Below are positions 43,001 through 50,913 of a DNA stretch of 64,000 nucleotides, piece after piece. Every line of letters starts with the position of its first letter. Position 1 is the first letter of the stretch. A program made the position numbers and the translations under genes. The DNA is taken from positions 62,001 to 126,000 of the forward strand of contig JABZFM010000006.1 in the NCBI GenBank assembly GCA_014237465.1. The letters are read 5' to 3'. Origin of the DNA: Desulfobacteraceae bacterium. Lineage in GTDB: Bacteria; Desulfobacterota; Desulfobacteria; Desulfobacterales; Desulfosalsimonadaceae. A model generated the notes under the pieces. The model worked only from the letters and a program-made list of their open reading frames with translations, ran no database searches and was not told the DNA's origin.

Positions 43001-44524
43001 ATGAAAAATAAAGTATACCTGGTAGGCGCAGGCCCCGGTGATACGGGATTACTCACGTTAAAAGGAAAATCGTGCATCGAAAAAGCCGATGTGATTGTCT
43101 ATGATTATCTGGCGGCTGATGAACTGTTAAAATATGCCCGTAAAGATGCTGAGTTAATCTACGCCGGTAAAAAGGGCGGTGATCACACGTTGACCCAGAC
43201 GCGAATCAATGACCTGCTGGTTGAAAAAGCCAAGCAGGGCCACACCGTCACCCGTTTAAAAGGCGGCGATCCTTTTATATTCGGCCGCGGCGGTGAAGAA
43301 ATCGAAGCATTGATTGAAGAAGGCCTTGCTTTTGAAGTGGTTCCGGGGGTGACATCCGCCATTGCCGCACCGGCATATGCGGGAATTCCCCTGACCCATC
43401 GCAAATTTACGTCGACCGTGACATTTATCACCGGACACGAAGACCCGACAAAAAAAGACTCATCCATCAACTGGAAAGCGCTGGCAGAAAACAGTGGCAC
43501 TCTGGTTTTTCTGATGGGTGTGAAAAATCTGCCGAACATTGTGACCCAACTCCGGCAAAACGGGATGGCCCCAAAAACACCGGCAGCGCTTGTCAGGTGG
43601 GGAACAACCACCAAACAGCAGGCGGTAACCGGAACACTGGAAACAATTACCGAAAATGTCAAAGCAGCAGGATTAAAACCGCCCTGTATTATTGTTGTCG
43701 GGGATGTGATATCCCTTCGAAAAAAAATGAAATGGTTTGAAAACCGCCCCCTCTTTGGAAAGAAAATTGTCGTGACCCGGGCTCGAGCCCAGGCCAGTGA
43801 CATGATACTTCAATTAACCGAACTAGGTGCCCAATGTCTGGAATATCCGGTCATTAAAATTGTGCCGCCGGAAAACTACTCAGCAATCGATGCGGCCATC
43901 GAAAATCTTGATGCTTATGACTGGATTATTTTCACCAGCGTCAATGGGGTAGAATTCTTTTTCAAACGCCTTTGCCAAAAAGGAAAAGATGCCCGTTCCC
44001 TGGGAAATCTTAAAACCGCCTGCATTGGTCCGGTGACCGCCGATCAGCTAAAAGCTTACGGGATCAATACCGACATACTCCCTGAAAGTTACCGGGCGGA
44101 ATCCATTATTACCGCATTTAAAGATGAGACCATCTCCGGAAAACGGATGCTTCTCCCCCGGGCCGCTGAAGCCCGGCCGATTCTGCCCGAAGAATTATCC
44201 AGAATGGGCGCAAAAATCGATGAAATTGCGGCATATCATACGGTTAACGATACGGAGAATACGGACCAGCTGATCCGGCAACTGGAACAGGGAGATATTG
44301 ACCTGATTACGTTCACCAGCTCCTCCACGGTCACCAATTTTAAAAAACTCATACCCCACGACCGGTTTGAATCCCTGTTAAAAGATACCACCATTGCATC
44401 CATCGGTCCCATTACAACCGAAACTGCCGGAAAAAATGGTTTTACCGTCCATGTTGAAGCAGAATCCTATACCATTGCCGGACTGTGCGAAGCGATTGTG
44501 AAATATTATTCGAACGGGCAATAA
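43001..44524 (+). CDS. cobA-hemD: Fused uroporphyrinogen-III C-methyltransferase / uroporphyrinogen-III synthase (CobA-HemD)
   Basis: The product is 507 residues. The N-terminal SAM methyltransferase (~1-245) has VYLVGAGPGDTGLLTLKG, RLKGGDPFIFGRGGEE, VVPGVTSAIAAPAYAGIPLTHR. The C-terminal HemD part (~250-505) has VVTRARAQASDM, WIIFTSVNGVEFFF and DLITFTSSSTVTNF. It closes and methylates the ring, feeding siroheme, cobalamin and the alternative heme d1-type pathway usual in sulfate reducers. The operon order hemC-cobA/hemD is consistent. Confidence 0.95.
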   Translation: MKNKVYLVGAGPGDTGLLTLKGKSCIEKADVIVYDYLAADELLKYARKDAELIYAGKKGGDHTLTQTRINDLLVEKAKQGHTVTRLKGGDPFIFGRGGEEIEALIEEGLAFEVVPGVTSAIAAPAYAGIPLTHRKFTSTVTFITGHEDPTKKDSSINWKALAENSGTLVFLMGVKNLPNIVTQLRQNGMAPKTPAALVRWGTTTKQQAVTGTLETITENVKAAGLKPPCIIVVGDVISLRKKMKWFENRPLFGKKIVVTRARAQASDMILQLTELGAQCLEYPVIKIVPPENYSAIDAAIENLDAYDWIIFTSVNGVEFFFKRLCQKGKDARSLGNLKTACIGPVTADQLKAYGINTDILPESYRAESIITAFKDETISGKRMLLPRAAEARPILPEELSRMGAKIDEIAAYHTVNDTENTDQLIRQLEQGDIDLITFTSSSTVTNFKKLIPHDRFESLLKDTTIASIGPITTETAGKNGFTVHVEAESYTIAGLCEAIVKYYSNGQ

Positions 44525-44666
44525 CCCTTTTTGTTTGTCCGGATACGATACGGCAATCACCCAACGCTACCTGAGCCATTGGCACCGCCTTGTCGCGCAT
44601 AATGGAATTATTTAAAATACGATATATTAACTTCTTCTGAGTCAAAAATGAAAGTCCACTAATTAA

Positions 44667-44694
44667 TTGACCCACCCTTTTCATGTGGTATATA
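44667..44694 (+). promoter_or_regulatory. Sigma-70-type promoter of the M20-like/gpgS unit
   Basis: TTGACC, 16 bases, TATATA, 53 bases upstream of the ATG at 44748. Confidence 0.4.
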
Positions 44695-44747
44695 GTTTTT
44701 TTAGATACTGAGAAAGATATTAAAATCATAAATAAAGTGGTCCGGTC

Positions 44748-45911
44748 ATGGAAAACATTTTAAAAAAACTGCCCGCTTTTGTGGATCAGATAAGGGAAAT
44801 ACAGGAAGTCATTATTTCCAATATTGTGTTAATCGGGCAAACTCCTGCCCCGACAAATCACGAGGAAGCACGAACCGAAATTTTCCTGGAACGTTTATCC
44901 GATGCCCAGGCTGATTACTGTGCAACAGATGATTACAATATCCCCATCGGCATCATTAAGGGAACTTCAGCCGAATCCCGGCCGCCCATTTTTGTGGTTG
45001 CCCATCTGGATACTTTTTTTAATGCAGATATTGACCACAATTTTATTATCCGAGAAGACTCCATTACCGGGCCGGGAATTCTCGATAATTCTGCCAGTGC
45101 CGGCGTCCTTGCTTCCCTGCCGGTTATTTTCCGAAAACTTGACCTCAAGTTTGAATCAGATATTGTGCTGGCCGGGGTTCCGCAATCCATCGGAAAAGGG
45201 AACCTGCAAGGGATCAGGCATCTTCTGGACACGTGGAAAGGTCCCATCAGGGGTGCCGTAATTGTTGAAGGAGAACAACTGGGCCGTTTAAATTATTATT
45301 CCGAAGGCATTATCCGGGGAGAAATTACCTGCAACGTTTCTTCAACCAACGGATGGGAGCATCGCTACAAGCCGAACGCTATACTTATTTTACATAAGGT
45401 CATTGATGAAATTCTGGCCATGGAACTCCCCCAGCAGCCGCGCGCCCGGGTGATCATCGGCAAAATAAACGGGGGATTCAAGCATGGCGTTATCGCCTAT
45501 AATGCCCGGTTGGGGTTTGAAATTCAAAGCGATTCAAATAACATGGTCAAACGGATGCATGCTGAAATTAAAGACATCGTCAACGGGATCGCTCACGAAA
45601 CCCATATTAGCATTAAACTTAATATTATCAGTAATTTAACTCCGACAAAATTAAAATATAAGCATCCTCTGGTAAAAAGCGCCGTTTCAGTCATGAAAAA
45701 ACTCGGCCTTCAGCCGGCAAGTGATTCCAGCGAATCCGAACTGTCCATTTTTCTTGTCAGGAAAATTCCAGCCGTCACGTTAGGGGTCACGGAAGGCACA
45801 AATGTTCACCTTGAAAATGCTTCAATGAAAATTAAACCCATGTTTACCGGCATTGCACAGATTATCGGTGTTATCATGGCAATAGACAGTGGGGTCTGCG
45901 ATGAATCATAG
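44748..45911 (+). CDS. M20-family peptidase-like protein with altered active site
   Basis: The product is 387 residues. The M20 fold is visible: VAHLDTFF (metal His and catalytic Asp), GPGILDNSASAG (bridging Asp), VEGEQLG (metal Glu) and GTNVHLENASM (C-terminal His). At the place of the general-base Glu pair (EEVGGLGGIRHLL in family members) it reads QSIGKGNLQGIRHLL, so both Glu are replaced by Gln-Ser. Normal hydrolase activity is doubtful; a binding or different catalytic role is possible. It overlaps gpgS by 11 bases, which suggests a joint function. Confidence 0.75.
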   Translation: MENILKKLPAFVDQIREIQEVIISNIVLIGQTPAPTNHEEARTEIFLERLSDAQADYCATDDYNIPIGIIKGTSAESRPPIFVVAHLDTFFNADIDHNFIIREDSITGPGILDNSASAGVLASLPVIFRKLDLKFESDIVLAGVPQSIGKGNLQGIRHLLDTWKGPIRGAVIVEGEQLGRLNYYSEGIIRGEITCNVSSTNGWEHRYKPNAILILHKVIDEILAMELPQQPRARVIIGKINGGFKHGVIAYNARLGFEIQSDSNNMVKRMHAEIKDIVNGIAHETHISIKLNIISNLTPTKLKYKHPLVKSAVSVMKKLGLQPASDSSESELSIFLVRKIPAVTLGVTEGTNVHLENASMKIKPMFTGIAQIIGVIMAIDSGVCDES

Positions 45912-46878
45912 CTGGTTAAAAACCAATACATTCCACCATTCAGAATTTAAAGACCTCGAAAAGCTGGTTGAGGCCAAAAACCGAAAACAGCTGAAGATCT
46001 CCCTGTGCCTGCCGACTCTGAATGAAGAAAAAACAATTGCCAAAGAAATTATTATCATGAAATCAGAGCTGATGACGCGGTTTCCACTACTCGATGAAAT
46101 CGTTGTTGTCGACTCCGGTTCAACAGACCATACATTAGACATCGCAAAAAGTTATGGGGCCGACGTTTATGAAGCAAAAAACATTCTGCCCCATCTTGAA
46201 AATTTTACCGGCAAAGGAGAAAATCTGTGGAAAGCACTGCACATCACCCAGGGAGATATCATTATCTACCTGGATGCGGATATTAAAAATATACACCACC
46301 GCTTTGCCTATGCCCTTTTAGGCCCTTTGCTGATGTTTGATCATATAAAGTATACCAAGGCCTTCTATGACCGGCCCATTGCCATTGACCGGAAAAAAAT
46401 CCGTCCCACCGGGGGCGGGAGGGTCACCGAACTGATTATACGCCCCCTGTTTTCTTTATTTTTTCCGGAACTGACCCAGATCATCCAGCCCCTGTCCGGT
46501 GAATATGCCGGTTTTCGATCACTTATGGAAAACATTTCGTTCCCCATCGGATACGGCGTGGAAACAAGCCTGATTCTGGATATTTATGAAAAATGGGGCC
46601 TGGACGTGATCGCCCAGGTGGACCTGGACCGCCGGGTGCATCGCAACCAGGACACAAAAGCGCTGGGCAGAATGGCATTTGTTATTCTCAAAACGTTCTT
46701 TAATCGAATTGAACGCCTGGAAAAAATAAAACTCAACACCGAGTTGTTCCATGAGATGATCCAGTATAAACTGACCGCCGATGAATATGAGGCAGACCTT
46801 TATAAAATCACTGGTGATGAAAGGCCACCCATGATTTCAATCCCGGAGTACTGCAAAAAGCTGAACCGGCAACCATAA
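45901..46878 (+). CDS. gpgS: Glucosyl-3-phosphoglycerate synthase-like glycosyltransferase
   Basis: The product is 325 residues. The GT-A fold of GpgS type has ISLCLPTLNEEKTIAKEI, EIVVVDSGSTDHTLDIA, GKGENLWKAL, IIYLDADIKN (DxD) and PTGGGRVTELIIRPLFSLFFPEL with PLSGEYAGFRSLM. GpgS makes glucosyl-3-phosphoglycerate from NDP-glucose and 3-phosphoglycerate, precursor of the compatible solute glucosylglycerate. No phosphatase GpgP is adjacent. It is translationally coupled to an M20-like protein. A family B repeat starts on its last stop-codon base. Confidence 0.85.
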   Translation: MNHSWLKTNTFHHSEFKDLEKLVEAKNRKQLKISLCLPTLNEEKTIAKEIIIMKSELMTRFPLLDEIVVVDSGSTDHTLDIAKSYGADVYEAKNILPHLENFTGKGENLWKALHITQGDIIIYLDADIKNIHHRFAYALLGPLLMFDHIKYTKAFYDRPIAIDRKKIRPTGGGRVTELIIRPLFSLFFPELTQIIQPLSGEYAGFRSLMENISFPIGYGVETSLILDIYEKWGLDVIAQVDLDRRVHRNQDTKALGRMAFVILKTFFNRIERLEKIKLNTELFHEMIQYKLTADEYEADLYKITGDERPPMISIPEYCKKLNRQP

Positions 46879-47017
46879 TGGCGTCGTTAAAAGTCCCATC
46901 TACTGCGTTGTATTGGTTTTTCAGCCACTCAAAATATGACTTGTATGATTTCTTGCCTGAAAAACCACACCGCCTTGCCAAATTTTATGAGATTGGTGAA
47001 ACTTTTAACTTAGCCAT
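46878..47017. repeat. Palindromic intergenic repeat, family B copy 2 (inverted relative to copy 1)
   Basis: Its reverse complement starts ATGGCTAAGTTAAAAGTTTCA and contains GTGGTTTTTCAGGC, GAAATCATACAAGTC and TACAACGCAGTAGATGG, matching 18850-18973. It additionally carries an AATCTCATAAAATTTGGCAA module shared with family A. It begins on the last base of the gpgS stop codon. Confidence 0.87.
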
Positions 47018-47078
47018 CTGGGACTGACTTTTTTACATAACCAACACCCATAAACAAGTATTTTAAGGAAGTAAGAAA

Positions 47079-48068
47079 TTGCAGGAACACCAGTTAGTTG
47101 ATCCCTACAAACGGCATTTAAATTATCTGAGAATATCCATTACCGACCGGTGCAACCTGCGTTGTGTATACTGCAACCCACGGTCATCCAAACAGAAATT
47201 ACGCCACAAGGATGTGCTGCGCTATGAAGAAATCCTGCGGCTTGCCCGTATTGGTGTCAGCCTGGGAATCAATAAGATCCGGGTTACCGGCGGCGAACCG
47301 CTGGTACGAAAAGGTTGCTGCGATTTTCTGGAACACCTGGCTGCGATTGACGGATTAAAGGACATTTCTTTAACGACCAACGGAGTTTTACTCAAACAAA
47401 ATATCGACAAAATTGCGTCCGCCGGCGTCAAGCGATTAAACATCAGTCTCGACACATTAAATCCCGAAAAGTATCAACAGATTACCGGGCATGATGTTTT
47501 TAAACAGGTATGGGAAGGCATCGAACTTGCCCTTCAAAAAGGGTTTGATCCAATCAAACTCAATGTGGTGGCGATCAACGGCGTTAATGATGATGAACTG
47601 ATTCAACTAGCTGAGCTTTCTTTTAAATATCCGTTTCACATCCGGTTTATTGAACTCATGCCCATCGGAACGACTTCCGCGCCGGTGGCCAATCCATTAC
47701 TGATTCCGGAAATCAAGAAAAAAATTCAAATACTTGGAGATTTAATCCCCATCCAAAAAGACATTAATGACGGCCCTGCCAAGCGATACAAATTTAAAGA
47801 CGCAATGGGCGAAATCGGGTTCATCAGTCCGGTCAGCAAGCATTTCTGCAAAGGATGCAACCGGCTGCGACTGACCGCGGACGGCCACATTCTCACCTGC
47901 CTGCTATCGGATATCTGCGAAGACATTAAATCACCGCTGCGTTTGGGATTGCTGGATAATGATCTTAAAACCGTATTTTTAAAGGCGGTTGCCCGAAAAC
48001 CCTTTCAGCATCCGGAAAACCTTACCCTCCTTGCACAACCTGAGCAAATGGTATCCATCGGCGGATAA
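47079..48068 (+). CDS. moaA: GTP 3',8-cyclase MoaA
   Basis: The product is 329 residues from a TTG start with AAGGAAG upstream. Radical SAM motif C25NLRC29VYC32, GGEPLVRKG, LTTNGVLL, and the C-terminal second cluster FCKGCNRLRLTADGHILTC with a GG terminus. It catalyses the first step of molybdopterin synthesis from GTP. No other moa genes are in the window; moaC should be elsewhere. A repeat element and a 200-base gap separate it from gpgS. Confidence 0.95.
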   Translation: MQEHQLVDPYKRHLNYLRISITDRCNLRCVYCNPRSSKQKLRHKDVLRYEEILRLARIGVSLGINKIRVTGGEPLVRKGCCDFLEHLAAIDGLKDISLTTNGVLLKQNIDKIASAGVKRLNISLDTLNPEKYQQITGHDVFKQVWEGIELALQKGFDPIKLNVVAINGVNDDELIQLAELSFKYPFHIRFIELMPIGTTSAPVANPLLIPEIKKKIQILGDLIPIQKDINDGPAKRYKFKDAMGEIGFISPVSKHFCKGCNRLRLTADGHILTCLLSDICEDIKSPLRLGLLDNDLKTVFLKAVARKPFQHPENLTLLAQPEQMVSIGG

Positions 48069-48195
48069 TTAATTGATACACATAATCAAGCAGTCGATCC
48101 GTACAAATCTGCTTGCAAATTATAACTGTTTCATATAGTTATAATAACGTTTTTATTCAAAACCCCGTATCTGTAAAATTCTCATAGGCGTGAAA

Positions 48196-50118
48196 ATGTC
48201 TGATAAAGAACAGATAATTGATTTTTTTCTGGATCTTTTTAAACTTCAATGCAAAAATCCAAACCCGGGCGCCAACGCTTTGGAATATGCATTGCTCCCT
48301 TCCGATTCCGGACCGGATGAGATCTATGAACTTCGTGTAAGATCCGGAGTGGAATGGGAAACCCGCCGCATGAGCATTTGCCAGGTAGGTGACACGGTTG
48401 AAAGTAAAAGCACCTGTTATAAAATCATCTATGATGATCAGCTGGTAATTAAAATACCGCCAAAACCATTTACGGATTTTGAAGAATATCTGGAATACAT
48501 TAACAACGAGCGTCACATCGTCAACCAGCTGACCCCGTCCATTAACTGTCTGTCACCCAGCCTGTCCGCTATTTTAAACATGGTTCCGGACCTGAGTTTC
48601 TCTTCTGAACCGGATCCGGGACTCCGTGAAGATAAATACATTCAGCTGTTGACATCACATCCCCGTCTTCAGAAGCACTTAAAGATCGGCAAGGGATTTG
48701 TGTTTTTCATGAGCCTGTCCCGCAGCACATTTTTTAACCAGGTGATTGAAAAAATTCATGACAAAACACGCGCCCAGAAGGAAATGCTGAAAAATACCAG
48801 CATTTTCGAAGATATCTATGCGTTTGAAGCCCTTTACGGCAGCCAGTATGATGACGTATTCTTCAAAATCAACAATTTGTATCATGAGTATGGCAAAATT
48901 ATTGATATTCTGCTTCCCCAGCATGAAAATTATGGCACGGTCCCGGTATATAAAAAACAGGAATGGTTTTATTTCAAACTGGCAGGGGAAAAACTTGAAA
49001 TTGATGAAAACGAACTGTCCGATATTTTCACAGAAGATCTTAATCAACTTCTTGACATATTGATGGAAGAAAAAGAGGCAGCGGTCATTCAGTACCGGGG
49101 TATTTCAGAAAAATATATCAGCAAAAAAATATTTGATAACAACCGGAAAAATATTGAAGGGCTTATCGTTAACACCTTAATTCTTCTATATCATCTAAGG
49201 AATCAACAAATCGCCATCAGGGATTTAAAACCTGACAATATTTTTATTGCCGGCAACTTCGATGGCGCGGATAATTTCCTGAACAATCCGGAGGCGTTCT
49301 CCTTAGGGCTAATTGATTTGGAAACAGCCGGTCACCTTCATCCCGATGATCCCGCCGGAATGAGGCAACCCCTGCTTGCCGGTACTTTCCCATTCATGAC
49401 GCCGCATCATTTATTCAAAAATAAAGATCTATACAAACTATTTGGCAAAGAAATATGTCGCGTACTGTATATGCAGGACTGGTATGCGGCCATCGGCATA
49501 ATCTTTAACGTGGTTACCGGCAAGACCATGTTTTTGAAAACAGCAAAGCTGATGCACAAAATCTTTGAAATTAAGAAAAAAGCAGTCAAGGAGAAAAAGT
49601 CTTTAACAGACACCTTAAAAAGTGTCAGCTGGATCTTCTGGAACACAGCGTCAATAGAATGTTATAGAAAAATTAAAATTCATTCGGACAAATTCAGGGA
49701 CCTGGATATCAAACTGCCGGAACCCATTATCGGAATGCTGAAAGACGAGTTGCAAAATGAAAAAGCAGTCATCAAAAAAGCAATCAAGGTACGAATCAAT
49801 TCCAAGCCCTACTTGAAGAAGGACGGTCAGAAACTTTATCACGCCTCATCCGATCAGGTTGCTAAATACAGAAAGCGATGGGAAAACGGTACCTATGAGC
49901 CCCAGTCGCCGGCAGATGTACGAAATAAAATCGTCAATATTTTAAAAGGAATGGAAAGCCTGAAAATCCAGACCGAACGCCATGACCGGCTCATCCGAAA
50001 ACTTGATCACAAAATGCCATGCGATGAACTATTGATATTTCTGTTCAACCGGGTGTTGAATGCCATGTATCGACAATTCTGGACCTATCGGGAATACCCC
50101 ATAAAAGATGAGAATTAG
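48196..50118 (+). CDS. Large protein-kinase-like protein
   Basis: The product is 640 residues. Kinase elements are present: LVIKIPP (~residue 85, ATP-binding Lys), NERHIVNQL (~107, helix C Glu), catalytic loop IAIRDLKPDNIFIAG (~338-352; I in place of the His of HRD), and LIDLETAG (~374) in place of DFG. About 200 residues, including a long insert, separate the N-lobe from the catalytic loop. The C-terminal ~200 residues are Lys-rich and helical and match nothing that I know. No membrane helix. An ATG at 48196 is preferred over GTG 48190. Substrate unknown; a convergent Hpt gene follows. Confidence 0.8.
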   Translation: MSDKEQIIDFFLDLFKLQCKNPNPGANALEYALLPSDSGPDEIYELRVRSGVEWETRRMSICQVGDTVESKSTCYKIIYDDQLVIKIPPKPFTDFEEYLEYINNERHIVNQLTPSINCLSPSLSAILNMVPDLSFSSEPDPGLREDKYIQLLTSHPRLQKHLKIGKGFVFFMSLSRSTFFNQVIEKIHDKTRAQKEMLKNTSIFEDIYAFEALYGSQYDDVFFKINNLYHEYGKIIDILLPQHENYGTVPVYKKQEWFYFKLAGEKLEIDENELSDIFTEDLNQLLDILMEEKEAAVIQYRGISEKYISKKIFDNNRKNIEGLIVNTLILLYHLRNQQIAIRDLKPDNIFIAGNFDGADNFLNNPEAFSLGLIDLETAGHLHPDDPAGMRQPLLAGTFPFMTPHHLFKNKDLYKLFGKEICRVLYMQDWYAAIGIIFNVVTGKTMFLKTAKLMHKIFEIKKKAVKEKKSLTDTLKSVSWIFWNTASIECYRKIKIHSDKFRDLDIKLPEPIIGMLKDELQNEKAVIKKAIKVRINSKPYLKKDGQKLYHASSDQVAKYRKRWENGTYEPQSPADVRNKIVNILKGMESLKIQTERHDRLIRKLDHKMPCDELLIFLFNRVLNAMYRQFWTYREYPIKDEN

Positions 50119-50139
50119 AGTTCTATTGAGTGATGGCAG

Positions 50140-50163
50140 CGTAAAAAACTTCAGTTTTTTGCG
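50140..50163. terminator. Bidirectional terminator between kinase-like gene and hpt
   Basis: CGTAAAAAACT pairs with AGTTTTTTGCG (one G-T wobble) around a two-base loop. It is A-rich on one arm and T-rich on the other, and lies between two convergent stop codons. Confidence 0.55.
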
Positions 50164-50172
50164 GCAGTGCTA

Positions 50173-50541
50173 TTAGACCAGATAATCTCTCAAAACCTGG
50201 TCTAATTTTTTAAAATTTTCTTTAAAATGGCCGATAAATGATTCAAGGCCTGTGACATCATCTTCCTTTAATGCCAGCTGAATGTGTTGAGAAAGCGATT
50301 GCATTCTTTTTGCTGAAATATTTGCAGTCGCCCCCTTTAAGGTATGAGCAGCTCTTTCCACTGCTTCGGTATCACCGCTCTTAATTGCCGAGTATAAATC
50401 AGCCATCAGAACCGGAGTGTCTTTGAGAAAAATCTCAATGACTTCTTTTAGCAGGACGACATCACCGTCAATCCGATCCAAAAAATCCTCATAATCGAAC
50501 ACAGGCTGCCCCATTTCTTTCTTATTTTTTGTGTCAGTCAT
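50173..50541 (-). CDS. Hpt-domain phosphotransfer protein
   Basis: The product is 122 residues. FLDRIDGDVVLLKEVIEIFLKDTPVLMADLYSAIKSGDTEAVERAAHTLKGATANI is a histidine phosphotransfer four-helix bundle with phospho-His in AAHTLKGA (~residue 66). It would relay phosphate between a hybrid kinase and a response regulator. No hybrid kinase is adjacent; the REC-GGDEF protein at 52690 is the nearest receiver. It stands alone, convergent with the kinase-like gene. Confidence 0.9.
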   Translation of the reverse strand: MTDTKNKKEMGQPVFDYEDFLDRIDGDVVLLKEVIEIFLKDTPVLMADLYSAIKSGDTEAVERAAHTLKGATANISAKRMQSLSQHIQLALKEDDVTGLESFIGHFKENFKKLDQVLRDYLV

Positions 50542-50685
50542 CCAGATTCTCTCTATAAATTTACTTAACAGCGGAAAATTAAAGTGTTTATGTTTACGAA
50601 TGAAGTTTCCCTTGACTTGAAAATCAAAACTGCGGGAATATAATAAATGGTTATAATAAATCCGGTCAATAACAAAAATGGTGAT

Positions 50686-50852
50686 CCTGTAAAAAGTCAG
50701 ATTCAGATGGACAAAAAATAAACGCCGCCGTTCTTATAAAAATTGGCAAGGCGCGCAAATTCGTCAGTGATGATTCGTACTTATCGTACTATGAAGAAAC
50801 GAAGAATGCAGCGCAACGCAGTCCCGCCCGGGCGGGATTTACGAAGCCATCA
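50686..50852. repeat. Palindromic intergenic repeat, family A copy 2
   Basis: CTGTAAAAAGTC at the left, TTATAAAAATTGGCAAGGCG, GATTCGTACTTATCGTACTA, GAAGAAACGAAGAATGCAGC in the middle, a CCCGCCCGGGCGGG palindrome and TACGAAGCCATCA at the right. Nearly the same as the copy at 57155-57320. It lies between divergent genes. Confidence 0.9.
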
Positions 50853-50913
50853 TTATTGGATGGAACCAACGCAGGACAGCCAATCATTCTCATCTCATAT
50901 TATCGGAATTAGA

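Noticed and set aside
50743-50913. Extended N-terminus of the DUF4301 protein
   Set aside because: This part of the frame translates a family A repeat element; protein-like conservation starts at the ATG at 50914.
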